A stretch of 64,000 nucleotides of DNA, from NCBI RefSeq assembly GCF_004923255.1, contig NZ_QYRT01000016.1, forward strand, positions 1 to 64,000, written 5' to 3'. The number at the start of each line of letters is the position of its first letter. Position 1 is the first letter of the stretch. The position numbers and the translations under genes are program-made. The stretch comes from Subtercola vilae (GTDB taxonomy: Bacteria; Actinomycetota; Actinomycetes; Actinomycetales; Microbacteriaceae). Shown here piece after piece: positions 24,736 through 32,168 of the stretch. The notes beneath the pieces are model-generated. The model did not search any database. It saw only the letters and a program-made list of their open reading frames with translations, and was not told the DNA's origin.

Positions 24736-25764
24736 GTGAAGGCAGTACGGCTGCACCAGTATGGTCAGAGCCCGCTCGTCGAAGAGGTTGCCGAACCGAC
24801 GGTGTCGGGCCCGTGGGACGTGATCGTCGATGTGGGCGCTGCCGGCCTCTGCCGCACAGACCTGCACATCATCGAGGGTCAGTGGGATCCGATTCAGCAC
24901 CCGAGTCTGCCCTACATTCTCGGCCACGAGAACGCCGGCTGGGTGCGCGAGGTGGGCAGCGCGGTTCACAATGTGAAGGTCGGCGACACCGTCATCATGC
25001 ACCCGCTCACCAGTTGCGGGCTCTGCCCGGCGTGCCGGGTGGGCCAAGACTCGCACTGTGAGAACGCCACCTTCCCGGGCATCAACGTCAACGGCGGCAT
25101 GGCCGGCCAGTTGCTCACGAACGCCCGTGCGGTGGTGAAGCTCGACGACGGGCTCGAGCCGCGCGACGTGGCTGCGCTCGCCGATGCCGGGCTGACGGCC
25201 TACCATGCGGTGCGGAAGGCCGCCGGTGACCTCTTCCCGGGAACCCACGCCGTCGTGATCGGTGCGGGAGGCCTGGGTCACATCGGTATCCAGGCCCTCG
25301 CTGCCATCACCAGCGCCACCATAACCGTGGTCGACCGCAGCGAGGAGGCTCTCGAACTGGCTCGCCAGCTCGGCGCGCACCACACCGTTCTGTCGTTCAA
25401 CGACGACCAGGTCGAGCAGCAGGTGCTCGACATCACGGGCGGGGGAGCGCACGTGGTCTTCGACTTCGTCGGCGAGAAGAGTGCAGAGCTGCTGGCGCCC
25501 AAACTGCTCCGCAACCGCGGCTCGCACTACGTCATCGGCTACGGCGGCGCCGTGAACCTGCCGACAATCGACATCATCTCCCGGGAGATCAATGTCATCG
25601 GCAATCTGGTGGGCACCTACAACGACCTCGTCGAACTGATGACGCTCACCTCGCAGGGCCGCGTGACGCTGCACACCGCGGTGTATCCGCTCGATGCTGT
25701 GAACGACGCCATCGCCGACCTCGAAGCAGGCCGGTTGGTCGGGCGGGGCATCCTCGTTCCCTGA
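24736..25764 (+). CDS. Zinc-containing NAD(P)-dependent alcohol dehydrogenase (MDR)
   Basis: A 342-residue medium-chain dehydrogenase. Catalytic-zinc residues are in GLCRTDLHIIEG (Cys, Asp, His) and GHENAG (His, Glu). The four structural-zinc cysteines are in TSCGLCPACRVGQDSHCENA, and the nucleotide fold is GAGGLGHIGIQAL. An acidic residue follows the second beta strand (VVDRSEEAL), favouring NAD. The GTG start at 24736 follows GAGGAGG. It leads an operon with the subunit-3-like protein, the GMC oxidoreductase and probably the YbhB-like gene, so its alcohol substrate may be linked to the sugar or polyol handled by the GMC enzyme. Confidence 0.9.
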   Translation: MKAVRLHQYGQSPLVEEVAEPTVSGPWDVIVDVGAAGLCRTDLHIIEGQWDPIQHPSLPYILGHENAGWVREVGSAVHNVKVGDTVIMHPLTSCGLCPACRVGQDSHCENATFPGINVNGGMAGQLLTNARAVVKLDDGLEPRDVAALADAGLTAYHAVRKAAGDLFPGTHAVVIGAGGLGHIGIQALAAITSATITVVDRSEEALELARQLGAHHTVLSFNDDQVEQQVLDITGGGAHVVFDFVGEKSAELLAPKLLRNRGSHYVIGYGGAVNLPTIDIISREINVIGNLVGTYNDLVELMTLTSQGRVTLHTAVYPLDAVNDAIADLEAGRLVGRGILVP

Positions 25765-25809
25765 CCGGCTCACACCCCACCCCCACCACATCACGCAAAG
25801 GAGCTACTG

Positions 25810-26436
25810 ATGGCTTTTCCCGCCAAATATCCGCAACTGAATGCGACCGAGCTGACCGACGAGGCGCGCAGCGTTCTCATCCGGGTCATTCGAGTCGCGT
25901 TTCCGCACGACAACTTTCCCGATGGCCCCTACGAGCGCACTGCTGACACGATTCTGAAAGAGGCAGAGACGTCGACCTGGTTTCGGGTGGCGCTCACCCA
26001 GGGTCTGCTCACCCTGAGCCACCTGGCCGGGGGTGACTTTCGTGACCTGAATGAAGAAGACGCAACGAAGGTGCTGCGGCGAATCGAATCGACCGAGTTC
26101 TTCGGGTTCATCCGGCGCACCACGGTACTGAACCTGTACGACAACGAAGACGTCTGGCAGGTGCTCGGCTACGAGGGCCCGAGCTTCGACAAGGGCGGCT
26201 ACATCGACCGTGGGTTCGATGATCTCGACTGGCTTCCGGATGCCCGGGTCGAGACCTACACCGGCCCGAACACGTTGATCGAGATCGCCGACAACGTGCC
26301 CCTCGCCAAGGGTCGCGCCGCCACGGCCACCGGCCCGGTCACGACGATCCCCACCGCACCGGTCGGAACAGGCAGCCGCGACACCAGCAACCAGCCCGGC
26401 AAGCGTGCCGCAGAAATGGCAGAGGTGAAGAAATGA
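25810..26436 (+). CDS. Gluconate 2-dehydrogenase subunit 3 family protein
   Basis: A 208-residue protein with the helical core of the family (for example LTDEARSVLIRVIRVAFPHDNFPDG, and RRIESTEFFGFIRRTTVLNLYDNEDVWQVLGYEGPS in two blocks). In characterised systems this small subunit accompanies a GMC flavin dehydrogenase and carries the Tat signal that exports the complex. Here the N-terminus (MAFPAKYPQL) has no twin-arginine or other signal. The last ~45 residues are low-complexity Ala/Thr/Pro/Gly. A strong AAAGGAG precedes the ATG. Its stop overlaps the GMC start by four bases (ATGA), so the two proteins are surely made together. Confidence 0.88.
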   Translation: MAFPAKYPQLNATELTDEARSVLIRVIRVAFPHDNFPDGPYERTADTILKEAETSTWFRVALTQGLLTLSHLAGGDFRDLNEEDATKVLRRIESTEFFGFIRRTTVLNLYDNEDVWQVLGYEGPSFDKGGYIDRGFDDLDWLPDARVETYTGPNTLIEIADNVPLAKGRAATATGPVTTIPTAPVGTGSRDTSNQPGKRAAEMAEVKK

Positions 26437-27998
26437 CCGCTATCGACCACGCCGAGAACGCCGTTGTGATCGTCGGGTCGGGCGCTGGCGGCGGAACCCT
26501 GGCGTACGAGCTCACGAAGAAGGGCATCCCTGTGGTCGTGCTCGAAGCCGGCGGGTACCTGACGAACGACGACTATGTGAACGACGAGTGGGAGGCGTTC
26601 AACCAGATGGCGTGGCTCGACCCGCGCACCACGTCGGGTTCGTGGCGGGTGGCCCGCGACTTTCCCAACCTGCCCACCTGGATCGTGAAAGCGGTGGGCG
26701 GCACCACGACCCACTGGTCGGGCGCCACCCCGCGGTTCAAAGCGCACGAGTTCGCGGCCCGCAGCACGTACGGCCGCATCGACGGGGCGAACCTGCTCGA
26801 CTGGCCCCTCACGCTGGCCGAGCTGGAGCCGTACTACGACCTCGCCGAGATCGCGATGGGTTCGACTCACGTGCACGGGCGAAAGCCCCTGCCGGCGAAC
26901 AACAACTACACCGTGTTCGCGAACGGCGCCGAACGCGTCGGGTACTCGTTCTATTCGACGGGCCCGTACGCGACGAACGCCGAGGAGTACGACGGCCGCC
27001 CGGCATCGATTCAAGATGGCTTCAATTTCCAGGGCGACAAGAACACGTCGAAGTGGTCGACGCTGGTGCGGGAGATTCCGCGCGCCGAGGCGACCGGCCT
27101 GCTCGACCTGCGCCCCAACAGTCACGTCGTGCAGATCACGCACGACGCGTCGGGCCGAGTGGATGCTGTGCTCTACCTCGACGCAGACGGCAACCTGCAA
27201 CGCCAGGCAGCCGAGCTCGTCGCGGTGGCCGGCAACTCGATCGAGACGCCCCGGTTGCTGCTGCAGTCGGCGTCACCGATGTTTCCCGACGGCCTCGCGA
27301 ACTCGTCGGGGCAGGTGGGCCGCAACTACATGCGCCACACCACCGGCTCGGTCTACGCGCGGTTCGACAAGCCGGTTCACATGTACCGCGGCGAGACGAT
27401 GGCCGGGGTGATCGCCGACGAGTCGAAGCACGACCCTGACCGCGGGTTCGCGGGCGGCTACTACCTCGAGACCATCTCGCTCGGCCCGGCGTTTCTGGCG
27501 AGCTTCGCAGAGCCCGGGGCGTGGGGCCGGGAGTTCACCGAGATTCTCGACGCGTACGCGAACACCGCCGGACTCTGGGTGGTGGGCGAAGACATGCCGC
27601 AGGAGTCGAACCGGGTCACCCTGAACACGAGCGTGACCGACAAGAATGGCCTGCCCGTGCCGAACGTGCACTTCGACGACCATCCGAACGACATCGCGAT
27701 GCGCACACACGGATACACCCAGGCCGAGCTGCTGTACGACGCGGTGGGCGCGACAGGGTCGCATCGCACTCCGCCGTACCCGTCGACGCACAACCTCGGT
27801 ACCTCACGCATGAGCGAGAAGCCCCAAGACGGCGTCGTCGACAAGTGGGGGCGGGCGCACGACGTGCCGAACCTGTTCATCAGCGATGGGTCGCAGTTCA
27901 CCACCGGTGCCGCCGCGAACCCCACGCTCACGATCGTGGCCCTGGCCATCCGGCAGGCCGAGTACATCGCCGACCAACTGAGAACCGGGGGTATCTGA
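26433..27998 (+). CDS. GMC family FAD oxidoreductase
   Basis: A 521-residue flavoprotein. The FAD-binding GSGAGGGTLAYEL starts at about residue 14, with VVLEAGG as the second strand end. VGGTTTHWSGATPRF is the GMC flavin-loop region. The C-terminal domain has NLGTSRMSEKPQDGVVDKWGR and LFISDGSQFTTGAAANPTLTIVALA; the His and Asn of these blocks are the usual catalytic pair. Its closest functional relatives are sugar and gluconate dehydrogenases that pair with a subunit-3 protein. There is no signal peptide and no cytochrome subunit gene nearby, so it may be a cytoplasmic sugar dehydrogenase. The substrate is unknown. Confidence 0.9.
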   Translation: MTAIDHAENAVVIVGSGAGGGTLAYELTKKGIPVVVLEAGGYLTNDDYVNDEWEAFNQMAWLDPRTTSGSWRVARDFPNLPTWIVKAVGGTTTHWSGATPRFKAHEFAARSTYGRIDGANLLDWPLTLAELEPYYDLAEIAMGSTHVHGRKPLPANNNYTVFANGAERVGYSFYSTGPYATNAEEYDGRPASIQDGFNFQGDKNTSKWSTLVREIPRAEATGLLDLRPNSHVVQITHDASGRVDAVLYLDADGNLQRQAAELVAVAGNSIETPRLLLQSASPMFPDGLANSSGQVGRNYMRHTTGSVYARFDKPVHMYRGETMAGVIADESKHDPDRGFAGGYYLETISLGPAFLASFAEPGAWGREFTEILDAYANTAGLWVVGEDMPQESNRVTLNTSVTDKNGLPVPNVHFDDHPNDIAMRTHGYTQAELLYDAVGATGSHRTPPYPSTHNLGTSRMSEKPQDGVVDKWGRAHDVPNLFISDGSQFTTGAAANPTLTIVALAIRQAEYIADQLRTGGI

Positions 27999-28069
27999 GT
28001 TTCGGGCACAACCCCCTTTCTGTACGTGCCCCCTCGGTGCGTAGAGTTTTACAACGAATGGAGAACACA

Positions 28070-28612
28070 ATGAGCACAACGACAAATGCCAACCCGTACG
28101 ACGCCATCGCCGAGGTTCCGACCTTCACCCTGACGAGCACCGACGTCGCCGACGGCGAAGAGCTGCCCACACCCCAGGTGAGCGGTATCTTCGGTGCCGG
28201 CGGCAGCGACACGAGCCCGCAGCTCAGCTGGAGCGGTTTTCCCGAGGGCACGAAGAGCTTCGCGGTCACGGTCTACGACCCGCTCGCCCCGACAGGCGCC
28301 GGGTTCTGGCACTGGGCTGTCGTCGACATCCCCGTCGAGACGACCTCTCTCGAAGCAGGCGTCGGCGACGATGCCGGTGCGGGCCTGCCCACCGGAGCAT
28401 TTCAGCTGAAGAACGACGCGAGCCTCGCCCGCTTCCTCGGTGCGGCACCGCCGGCCGGTCACGGTAAGCACCTGTACCACATTGCGGTGCATGCTCTGGA
28501 TGTCGCGTCGCTCGGTATCGATGCTGGCGCGACCCCCGCATTCCTCGGCTTCAACATGTCGGGCCACACCCTGGCCCGTGCTGTGATCACGCCCTGGTGG
28601 GAGGCGAAGTAG
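28070..28612 (+). CDS. YbhB/YbcL (PEBP, Raf-kinase-inhibitor-like) family protein
   Basis: A 180-residue cytoplasmic protein of the phosphatidylethanolamine-binding fold. DTSPQLSWSGFPEGTKSFAVTVYDPLAPTGAGFWHWAVVDIP contains, in two blocks, the conserved DPDAP-like ligand loop and the HW of the pocket. PPAGHGKHLYHIAVHALD carries the second conserved His cluster. The biochemical role of bacterial members is unclear. Start ATG 28070 is chosen because GGAG lies six bases upstream; the in-frame ATG at 28058 has none. It follows the GMC gene by 71 bases and converges on the IclR gene. Confidence 0.9.
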   Translation: MSTTTNANPYDAIAEVPTFTLTSTDVADGEELPTPQVSGIFGAGGSDTSPQLSWSGFPEGTKSFAVTVYDPLAPTGAGFWHWAVVDIPVETTSLEAGVGDDAGAGLPTGAFQLKNDASLARFLGAAPPAGHGKHLYHIAVHALDVASLGIDAGATPAFLGFNMSGHTLARAVITPWWEAK

Positions 28613-28626
28613 GCTGCACATTCGCG

Positions 28627-29448
28627 TCAGGCGGCGGCGGGCGCGCCGGGCTTACGGGTCTGACCCGAGCGGTAGTAGCGGCTGACGTGATTCGAGGCGT
28701 CGCGCAGGTATCGCTCGAGTTCGCGCTCTCGGACGCGGGAGATCTGCTCGCTGGGGGCGCTGATCGCCACGGCCCCCACCACCATTCCGGCGCCGTTTCG
28801 AACACCGACGGCCGCGCAGGTCATGCCGGGCACGAACTCCTCGTGCTCCCACGCCACCCCGAGGTGACCCACCCCGGCCAGATGCTCGTCGAGCTGTGCC
28901 CGTGAGGTCATGGTGCGCTCGGTCATCCGAGGCATTCCGTGCACTTCGAGGTACTGGTTCACCTGCTCTGGCGTCATTCCGGCCAGCATGATCTTGCCGA
29001 AGGCCGTGGCGTGGGCCGCTTCGTGAAACCCGAAGCCGAGAGGTGTGAGTCGCGGATGCTCGGGGCTGTCGACCACGTACGCCACCACCACATCGGCGCC
29101 GCGGTACACCGCGAAGTATCCGGCGGTCTGTGCCGCGTCGTGCAGCCGCCCGATCTCGGCCCGCACCGGATTCGGCACTCCGATCTGGCGGTGCAGTGAC
29201 ACGCCCAGCCGGTCGAGTTTGTACCCCAGCTCGAACCGACGCTGCCCTTTCAGGTGCACGAGATAGTCGCTGCTGACGAGTGCCTGCATGAGGCGGTAGA
29301 CGGTCGGCAGCGGGTAGCCGAGGGCCAGTGAGACCTCTTTCGCCGTGGCCCCGCCTCGCTCCGCCACAATCTCAAGGATTGAGAGCGTCTTTTCGACCGT
29401 CGCCACCCCAGGCTCGCGGGGAATCGCTGAAACATCGCTGGTTCGCAT
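28627..29448 (-). CDS. IclR family transcriptional regulator
   Basis: A 273-residue regulator with an N-terminal winged helix-turn-helix (VEKTLSILEIVAERGGATAKEVSLALGYPLPTVYRLMQAL in consecutive blocks, residues about 17-60). The C-terminal ligand-binding domain has TPLGFGFHEAAHATAFGKIMLAGM, GVAWEHEEFVPGMTCAAVGV and VGAVAISAPSEQIS. IclR proteins bind small carbon-source effectors. The gene sits at the end of the alcohol dehydrogenase/GMC operon and convergent to it, so it probably controls that operon. The last residues are a short Gly/Pro/Ala tail. Confidence 0.92.
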   Translation of the reverse strand: MRTSDVSAIPREPGVATVEKTLSILEIVAERGGATAKEVSLALGYPLPTVYRLMQALVSSDYLVHLKGQRRFELGYKLDRLGVSLHRQIGVPNPVRAEIGRLHDAAQTAGYFAVYRGADVVVAYVVDSPEHPRLTPLGFGFHEAAHATAFGKIMLAGMTPEQVNQYLEVHGMPRMTERTMTSRAQLDEHLAGVGHLGVAWEHEEFVPGMTCAAVGVRNGAGMVVGAVAISAPSEQISRVRERELERYLRDASNHVSRYYRSGQTRKPGAPAAA

Positions 29449-29811
29449 GCCCTCAGTCTCGTCGTCGAGTCTCTCCGGTGCAACGCGGATGCCCGGCCTT
29501 TCTCACTCCGTGAGAGCGCCTCTGGGCGAACAGGCTACCCCCTCGTCGTCGCTGAACGAAGCGGGGCTGCCGGTGCGCAGAGAGAAGTTCAACGGTATTA
29601 CCACGGCCCAGGATGTCGACCGTCTCGTTGGAGTCATCAAGGAATCGGGGGCCTACCTCTGCCCTGGCCGTAATCTATCCAGTTCCTGTCCGGGGGATGC
29701 CTGTCTGACGTAACCGCGTCGGGGGTACAGTGAGGTGAATGCTTATTCGTTGTGTTGCCTGACTAGCATCCTTCTTTGCAGCCGTAGTTCACTACGCCGC
29801 CCAGGGATGGC
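29449..29811. other. Gene-poor stretch upstream of the NmrA-like gene, possible decayed coding remnant
   Basis: 363 bases with no intact gene. In the plus direction, bases about 29563-29713 could encode LPVRREKFNGITTAQDVDRLV followed by VGVIKESGAYL and a stop. That looks like the C-terminal end of an enzyme (faintly like class V aminotransferases) with no start or body, so it may be a remnant. The rest shows no clear motif. Any promoter for the next gene must lie here, but I cannot place it confidently. Confidence 0.35.
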
Positions 29812-29876
29812 GATTTTGTGTGCCTTCGAGCGGGGCCCGAGTTTGGGTCCCCGCTCGATTCGACCCACACAAAATC
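29812..29876 (+). promoter_or_regulatory. Large structured 5' leader hairpin before the NmrA-like gene
   Basis: An outer perfect 11-base stem (GATTTTGTGTG at 29812-29822 with CACACAAAATC at 29866-29876) encloses an inner 10-base stem (TCGAGCGGGG at 29826-29835 with CCCCGCTCGA at 29849-29858). The inner stem is extended by CCC/GGG around loop GAGTTT. The element ends 18 bases before ATG 29895. In RNA it would form one long, stable structure next to the ribosome site, as expected of a translational regulator or a transcription attenuator. It matches no riboswitch I know. Confidence 0.7.
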
Positions 29877-29894
29877 TCTCAACTGGAGTAAGTA

Positions 29895-30749
29895 ATGACT
29901 GTTTTTCTCGTAACTGGTGTGACCGGCAACCTTGGTACGGCGGCGCTTCGCAGCCTGCTCGTTCACGTTCGTGTGGCAGATGTGCGGGTGCTGGTGCGCA
30001 CAGAGCGCGCGGCGGCTGAGTACGCTGCCCGTGGGCTCACAGCGTGTGTTGCGGACTATTCGGATTCTGCTTCCTTGGATCGAGCCTTCGCCGGAGTTGA
30101 TCGCGCGATCGTGGTCTCTAGCCCCGTACTGGATCCTTCGGTGCGTACCGCGCAGCACCGTCGGGTCGTGGGGGCGGCTGTCGCCGCCGGAGTGCGTCAC
30201 GTGGTGTACACGAGCGGCATGGGTGCGCGACACGATCCGGGCCATTCCGCAGCCGAAGATGCGCTCACCGAGAGTAGCGTGCACCATGCGATATTGCGGA
30301 ACGCTCTCTACACAGACCCATTCGTAGACCGTGCGCTCACCCAGGCGCTGGCGAGCGGAGTGATTCAGTCGGCGAGTGCCGGGCAGAGGATAGCTACCGC
30401 CGCGATCGGTGACCTGGGGGACGCGGCAGCAACGGCCTCGATCATCATGCCCACGAAACAACTCTGGGAACTTCGCGGTCCCGCGTGGAATTTTGAAGAA
30501 ATGGCGACAGCCTTGACAGCGTCGCTTCGCCGACAGATTAGCCAGGAAGAGGTCAGCGATGAAGAAACCGGACCGTTCGCCGTACTCTTTCCGCTCGTGC
30601 GGCGCGGCGTGTTCGCCTCGGAGAGCGACGGTCTCGCCGAACTCCTCGGCCACGCACCGGCGAGCATCTCAGACGTAGTGCATAGCCTCGTAAGCCAGCT
30701 CAACCAAGATCAGCACGAGAATGAGGGGTTCAGCGCACGTAAACGGTGA
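29895..30749 (+). CDS. NmrA-like NAD(P)-binding protein (atypical SDR)
   Basis: A 284-residue Rossmann protein with the N-terminal motif FLVTGVTGNLGTAALRSLL (GxxGxxG, residues about 6-12), VRVLVRTE after strand 2, VSSPVLD, and RHVVYTSGMGA; the NAILRNALYTD region is also family-like. The typical catalytic YxxxK is absent, placing it with NmrA/HSCARG or quinone-reductase-like (QOR2) SDRs that sense or use NADPH. The C-terminal ~70 residues are more divergent. It stands alone between gene-poor flanks, preceded by the large hairpin and a TGGAG ribosome site. The substrate is unknown. Confidence 0.82.
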   Translation: MTVFLVTGVTGNLGTAALRSLLVHVRVADVRVLVRTERAAAEYAARGLTACVADYSDSASLDRAFAGVDRAIVVSSPVLDPSVRTAQHRRVVGAAVAAGVRHVVYTSGMGARHDPGHSAAEDALTESSVHHAILRNALYTDPFVDRALTQALASGVIQSASAGQRIATAAIGDLGDAAATASIIMPTKQLWELRGPAWNFEEMATALTASLRRQISQEEVSDEETGPFAVLFPLVRRGVFASESDGLAELLGHAPASISDVVHSLVSQLNQDQHENEGFSARKR

Positions 30750-31062
30750 CACGGTCCGGATCGGGTGCGGCGCCGTAGCTGCAACACCTGCACCACACCT
30801 CAAGACGGCTTAGCCTCGATGAGGCTCTCGATTCTCGATGAAGTCGATCGAGCGCCTCTCCCGGCGGGTGCGGCAGGAGGCCGGGCTACCCGAACCTGTG
30901 AATTACGAGGGTCACCACTGACTCGTACACAGGGCGCCGTGTCAAGGTGAAGCATTCGCCACCGACCCTCAAGTTTTGCAGGCTACAATCAGGCGCAAAC
31001 GAGGCGTGATGCGCGCGATTTCAGGCGTGCGATGCCCCCGTTCGAGACCTGCGGGAGTAGTC
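30750..31062. other. Intergenic stretch before the MoxR operon, with one very short ORF
   Basis: 313 bases. The only open stretch of note is ATG 30838 to TGA 30921 (27 codons, beginning MKSIERLSRRVRQEAG), basic and probably helical, with no close ribosome site; it could be chance. An in-frame extension of the MoxR gene begins near 30976, but GGGAG before ATG 31063 marks the better start. No clear terminator or RNA gene is seen. Confidence 0.5.
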
Positions 31063-32166
31063 ATGACGAATGCGGTTGGCAACAGTGCTATCGGCGGCAG
31101 TGCTATCGGCAACAGAGTGAGCGGCCAGACAGGCGAGCCCTCACTCGATGAGTTCGGCCGGCACGCGGCGGCCATTCTCGACAACCTGCAGCGCGTCATC
31201 AACGGCAAGCCCGAGATAGCGGCTCTCTCGCTGGTCGTTCTGCTGGCGGAGGGCCATCTGCTGGTCGAAGATGTACCAGGAGTGGGTAAGACCACCCTCG
31301 CCAAGGCCCTCGCCCGCTCGGTGGGCTGTTCGGTCAGCCGAATCCAGTTCACCCCCGATCTGCTGCCCTCCGACGTGACGGGCGTGTCGATCTACAACCA
31401 GCACAGCCGCGAGTTCGAGTTCAAGCCGGGCGCCGTCTTCGCGAACATCGTCATCGCCGACGAGATCAACCGCGCGTCACCAAAGACTCAGTCGGCCCTG
31501 CTCGAATGCATGGAAGAGCGCCAGGTCTCGATCGACGGCCAGACCTACTTTCTCGACGCTCCTTTCAGCGTGGTCGCCACGCAGAACCCCATCGAGATGG
31601 AGGGCACGTACGCCCTCCCCGAGGCCCAGCGCGACCGTTTCATGGTGCGGGTGTCGATGGGCTACCCGGATGCCCGTGCAGAGCTCGCCATGCTGCAGAA
31701 CCGTGAGCAGAAGAGCCCACTCGACGATATCGACGCTGTGGTGAGCCGTGACGAACTCAGGGGCATGATCGAGACCGCCCGCACGGTATTCGTCTCTCCT
31801 GCCGTGGAGCAGTACGCCGTGAACATCGCCCAGGCCACCAGGCGCGACCCCGAGATCCGTCTCGGCGTGAGCCCACGGGCCACCCTGCACCTCGTGCGCG
31901 CCGCCAAGGTGACGGCCGCACTCGACGGCCGCGAATTCGTTCTTCCCGACGATATCGATGCTCTGGTCATCCCCGTCTTCGCCCACCGGGTACTGCTCAC
32001 GCGGCGCTCGCTTGCCGACAGCCGCCCAGGCGCTCGCCCCTCGGCGGGGTACGCGGGCGCGGGCCTCGCCGCAACCGCCGGCAGCACCTCCCGACCGGTC
32101 GACGAGGTGCTCCGCCGCATCGTGGCGAACACCCCGGTGCCTCTCGTGGCGGCTCGGAAGGGCTGA
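31063..32166 (+). CDS. MoxR family AAA+ ATPase
   Basis: A 367-residue AAA+ ATPase of the MoxR group. Walker A is EDVPGVGKTTLAKALA, Walker B IVIADEINRA, sensor 1 region VVATQNPIEMEGTYALPEAQRDRFM, and the lid domain has RLGVSPRATLHLVRAAK. MoxR proteins act as chaperones that mature partner proteins. The start is ATG 31063, with GGAG five bases upstream; the first ~25 residues include a Gly/Asn/Ser repeat (GNSAIGGSAIG). It leads a three-gene operon with the DUF58 and transglutaminase proteins, a conserved bacterial trio. Confidence 0.94.
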   Translation: MTNAVGNSAIGGSAIGNRVSGQTGEPSLDEFGRHAAAILDNLQRVINGKPEIAALSLVVLLAEGHLLVEDVPGVGKTTLAKALARSVGCSVSRIQFTPDLLPSDVTGVSIYNQHSREFEFKPGAVFANIVIADEINRASPKTQSALLECMEERQVSIDGQTYFLDAPFSVVATQNPIEMEGTYALPEAQRDRFMVRVSMGYPDARAELAMLQNREQKSPLDDIDAVVSRDELRGMIETARTVFVSPAVEQYAVNIAQATRRDPEIRLGVSPRATLHLVRAAKVTAALDGREFVLPDDIDALVIPVFAHRVLLTRRSLADSRPGARPSAGYAGAGLAATAGSTSRPVDEVLRRIVANTPVPLVAARKG

Positions 32167-32168
32167 GC

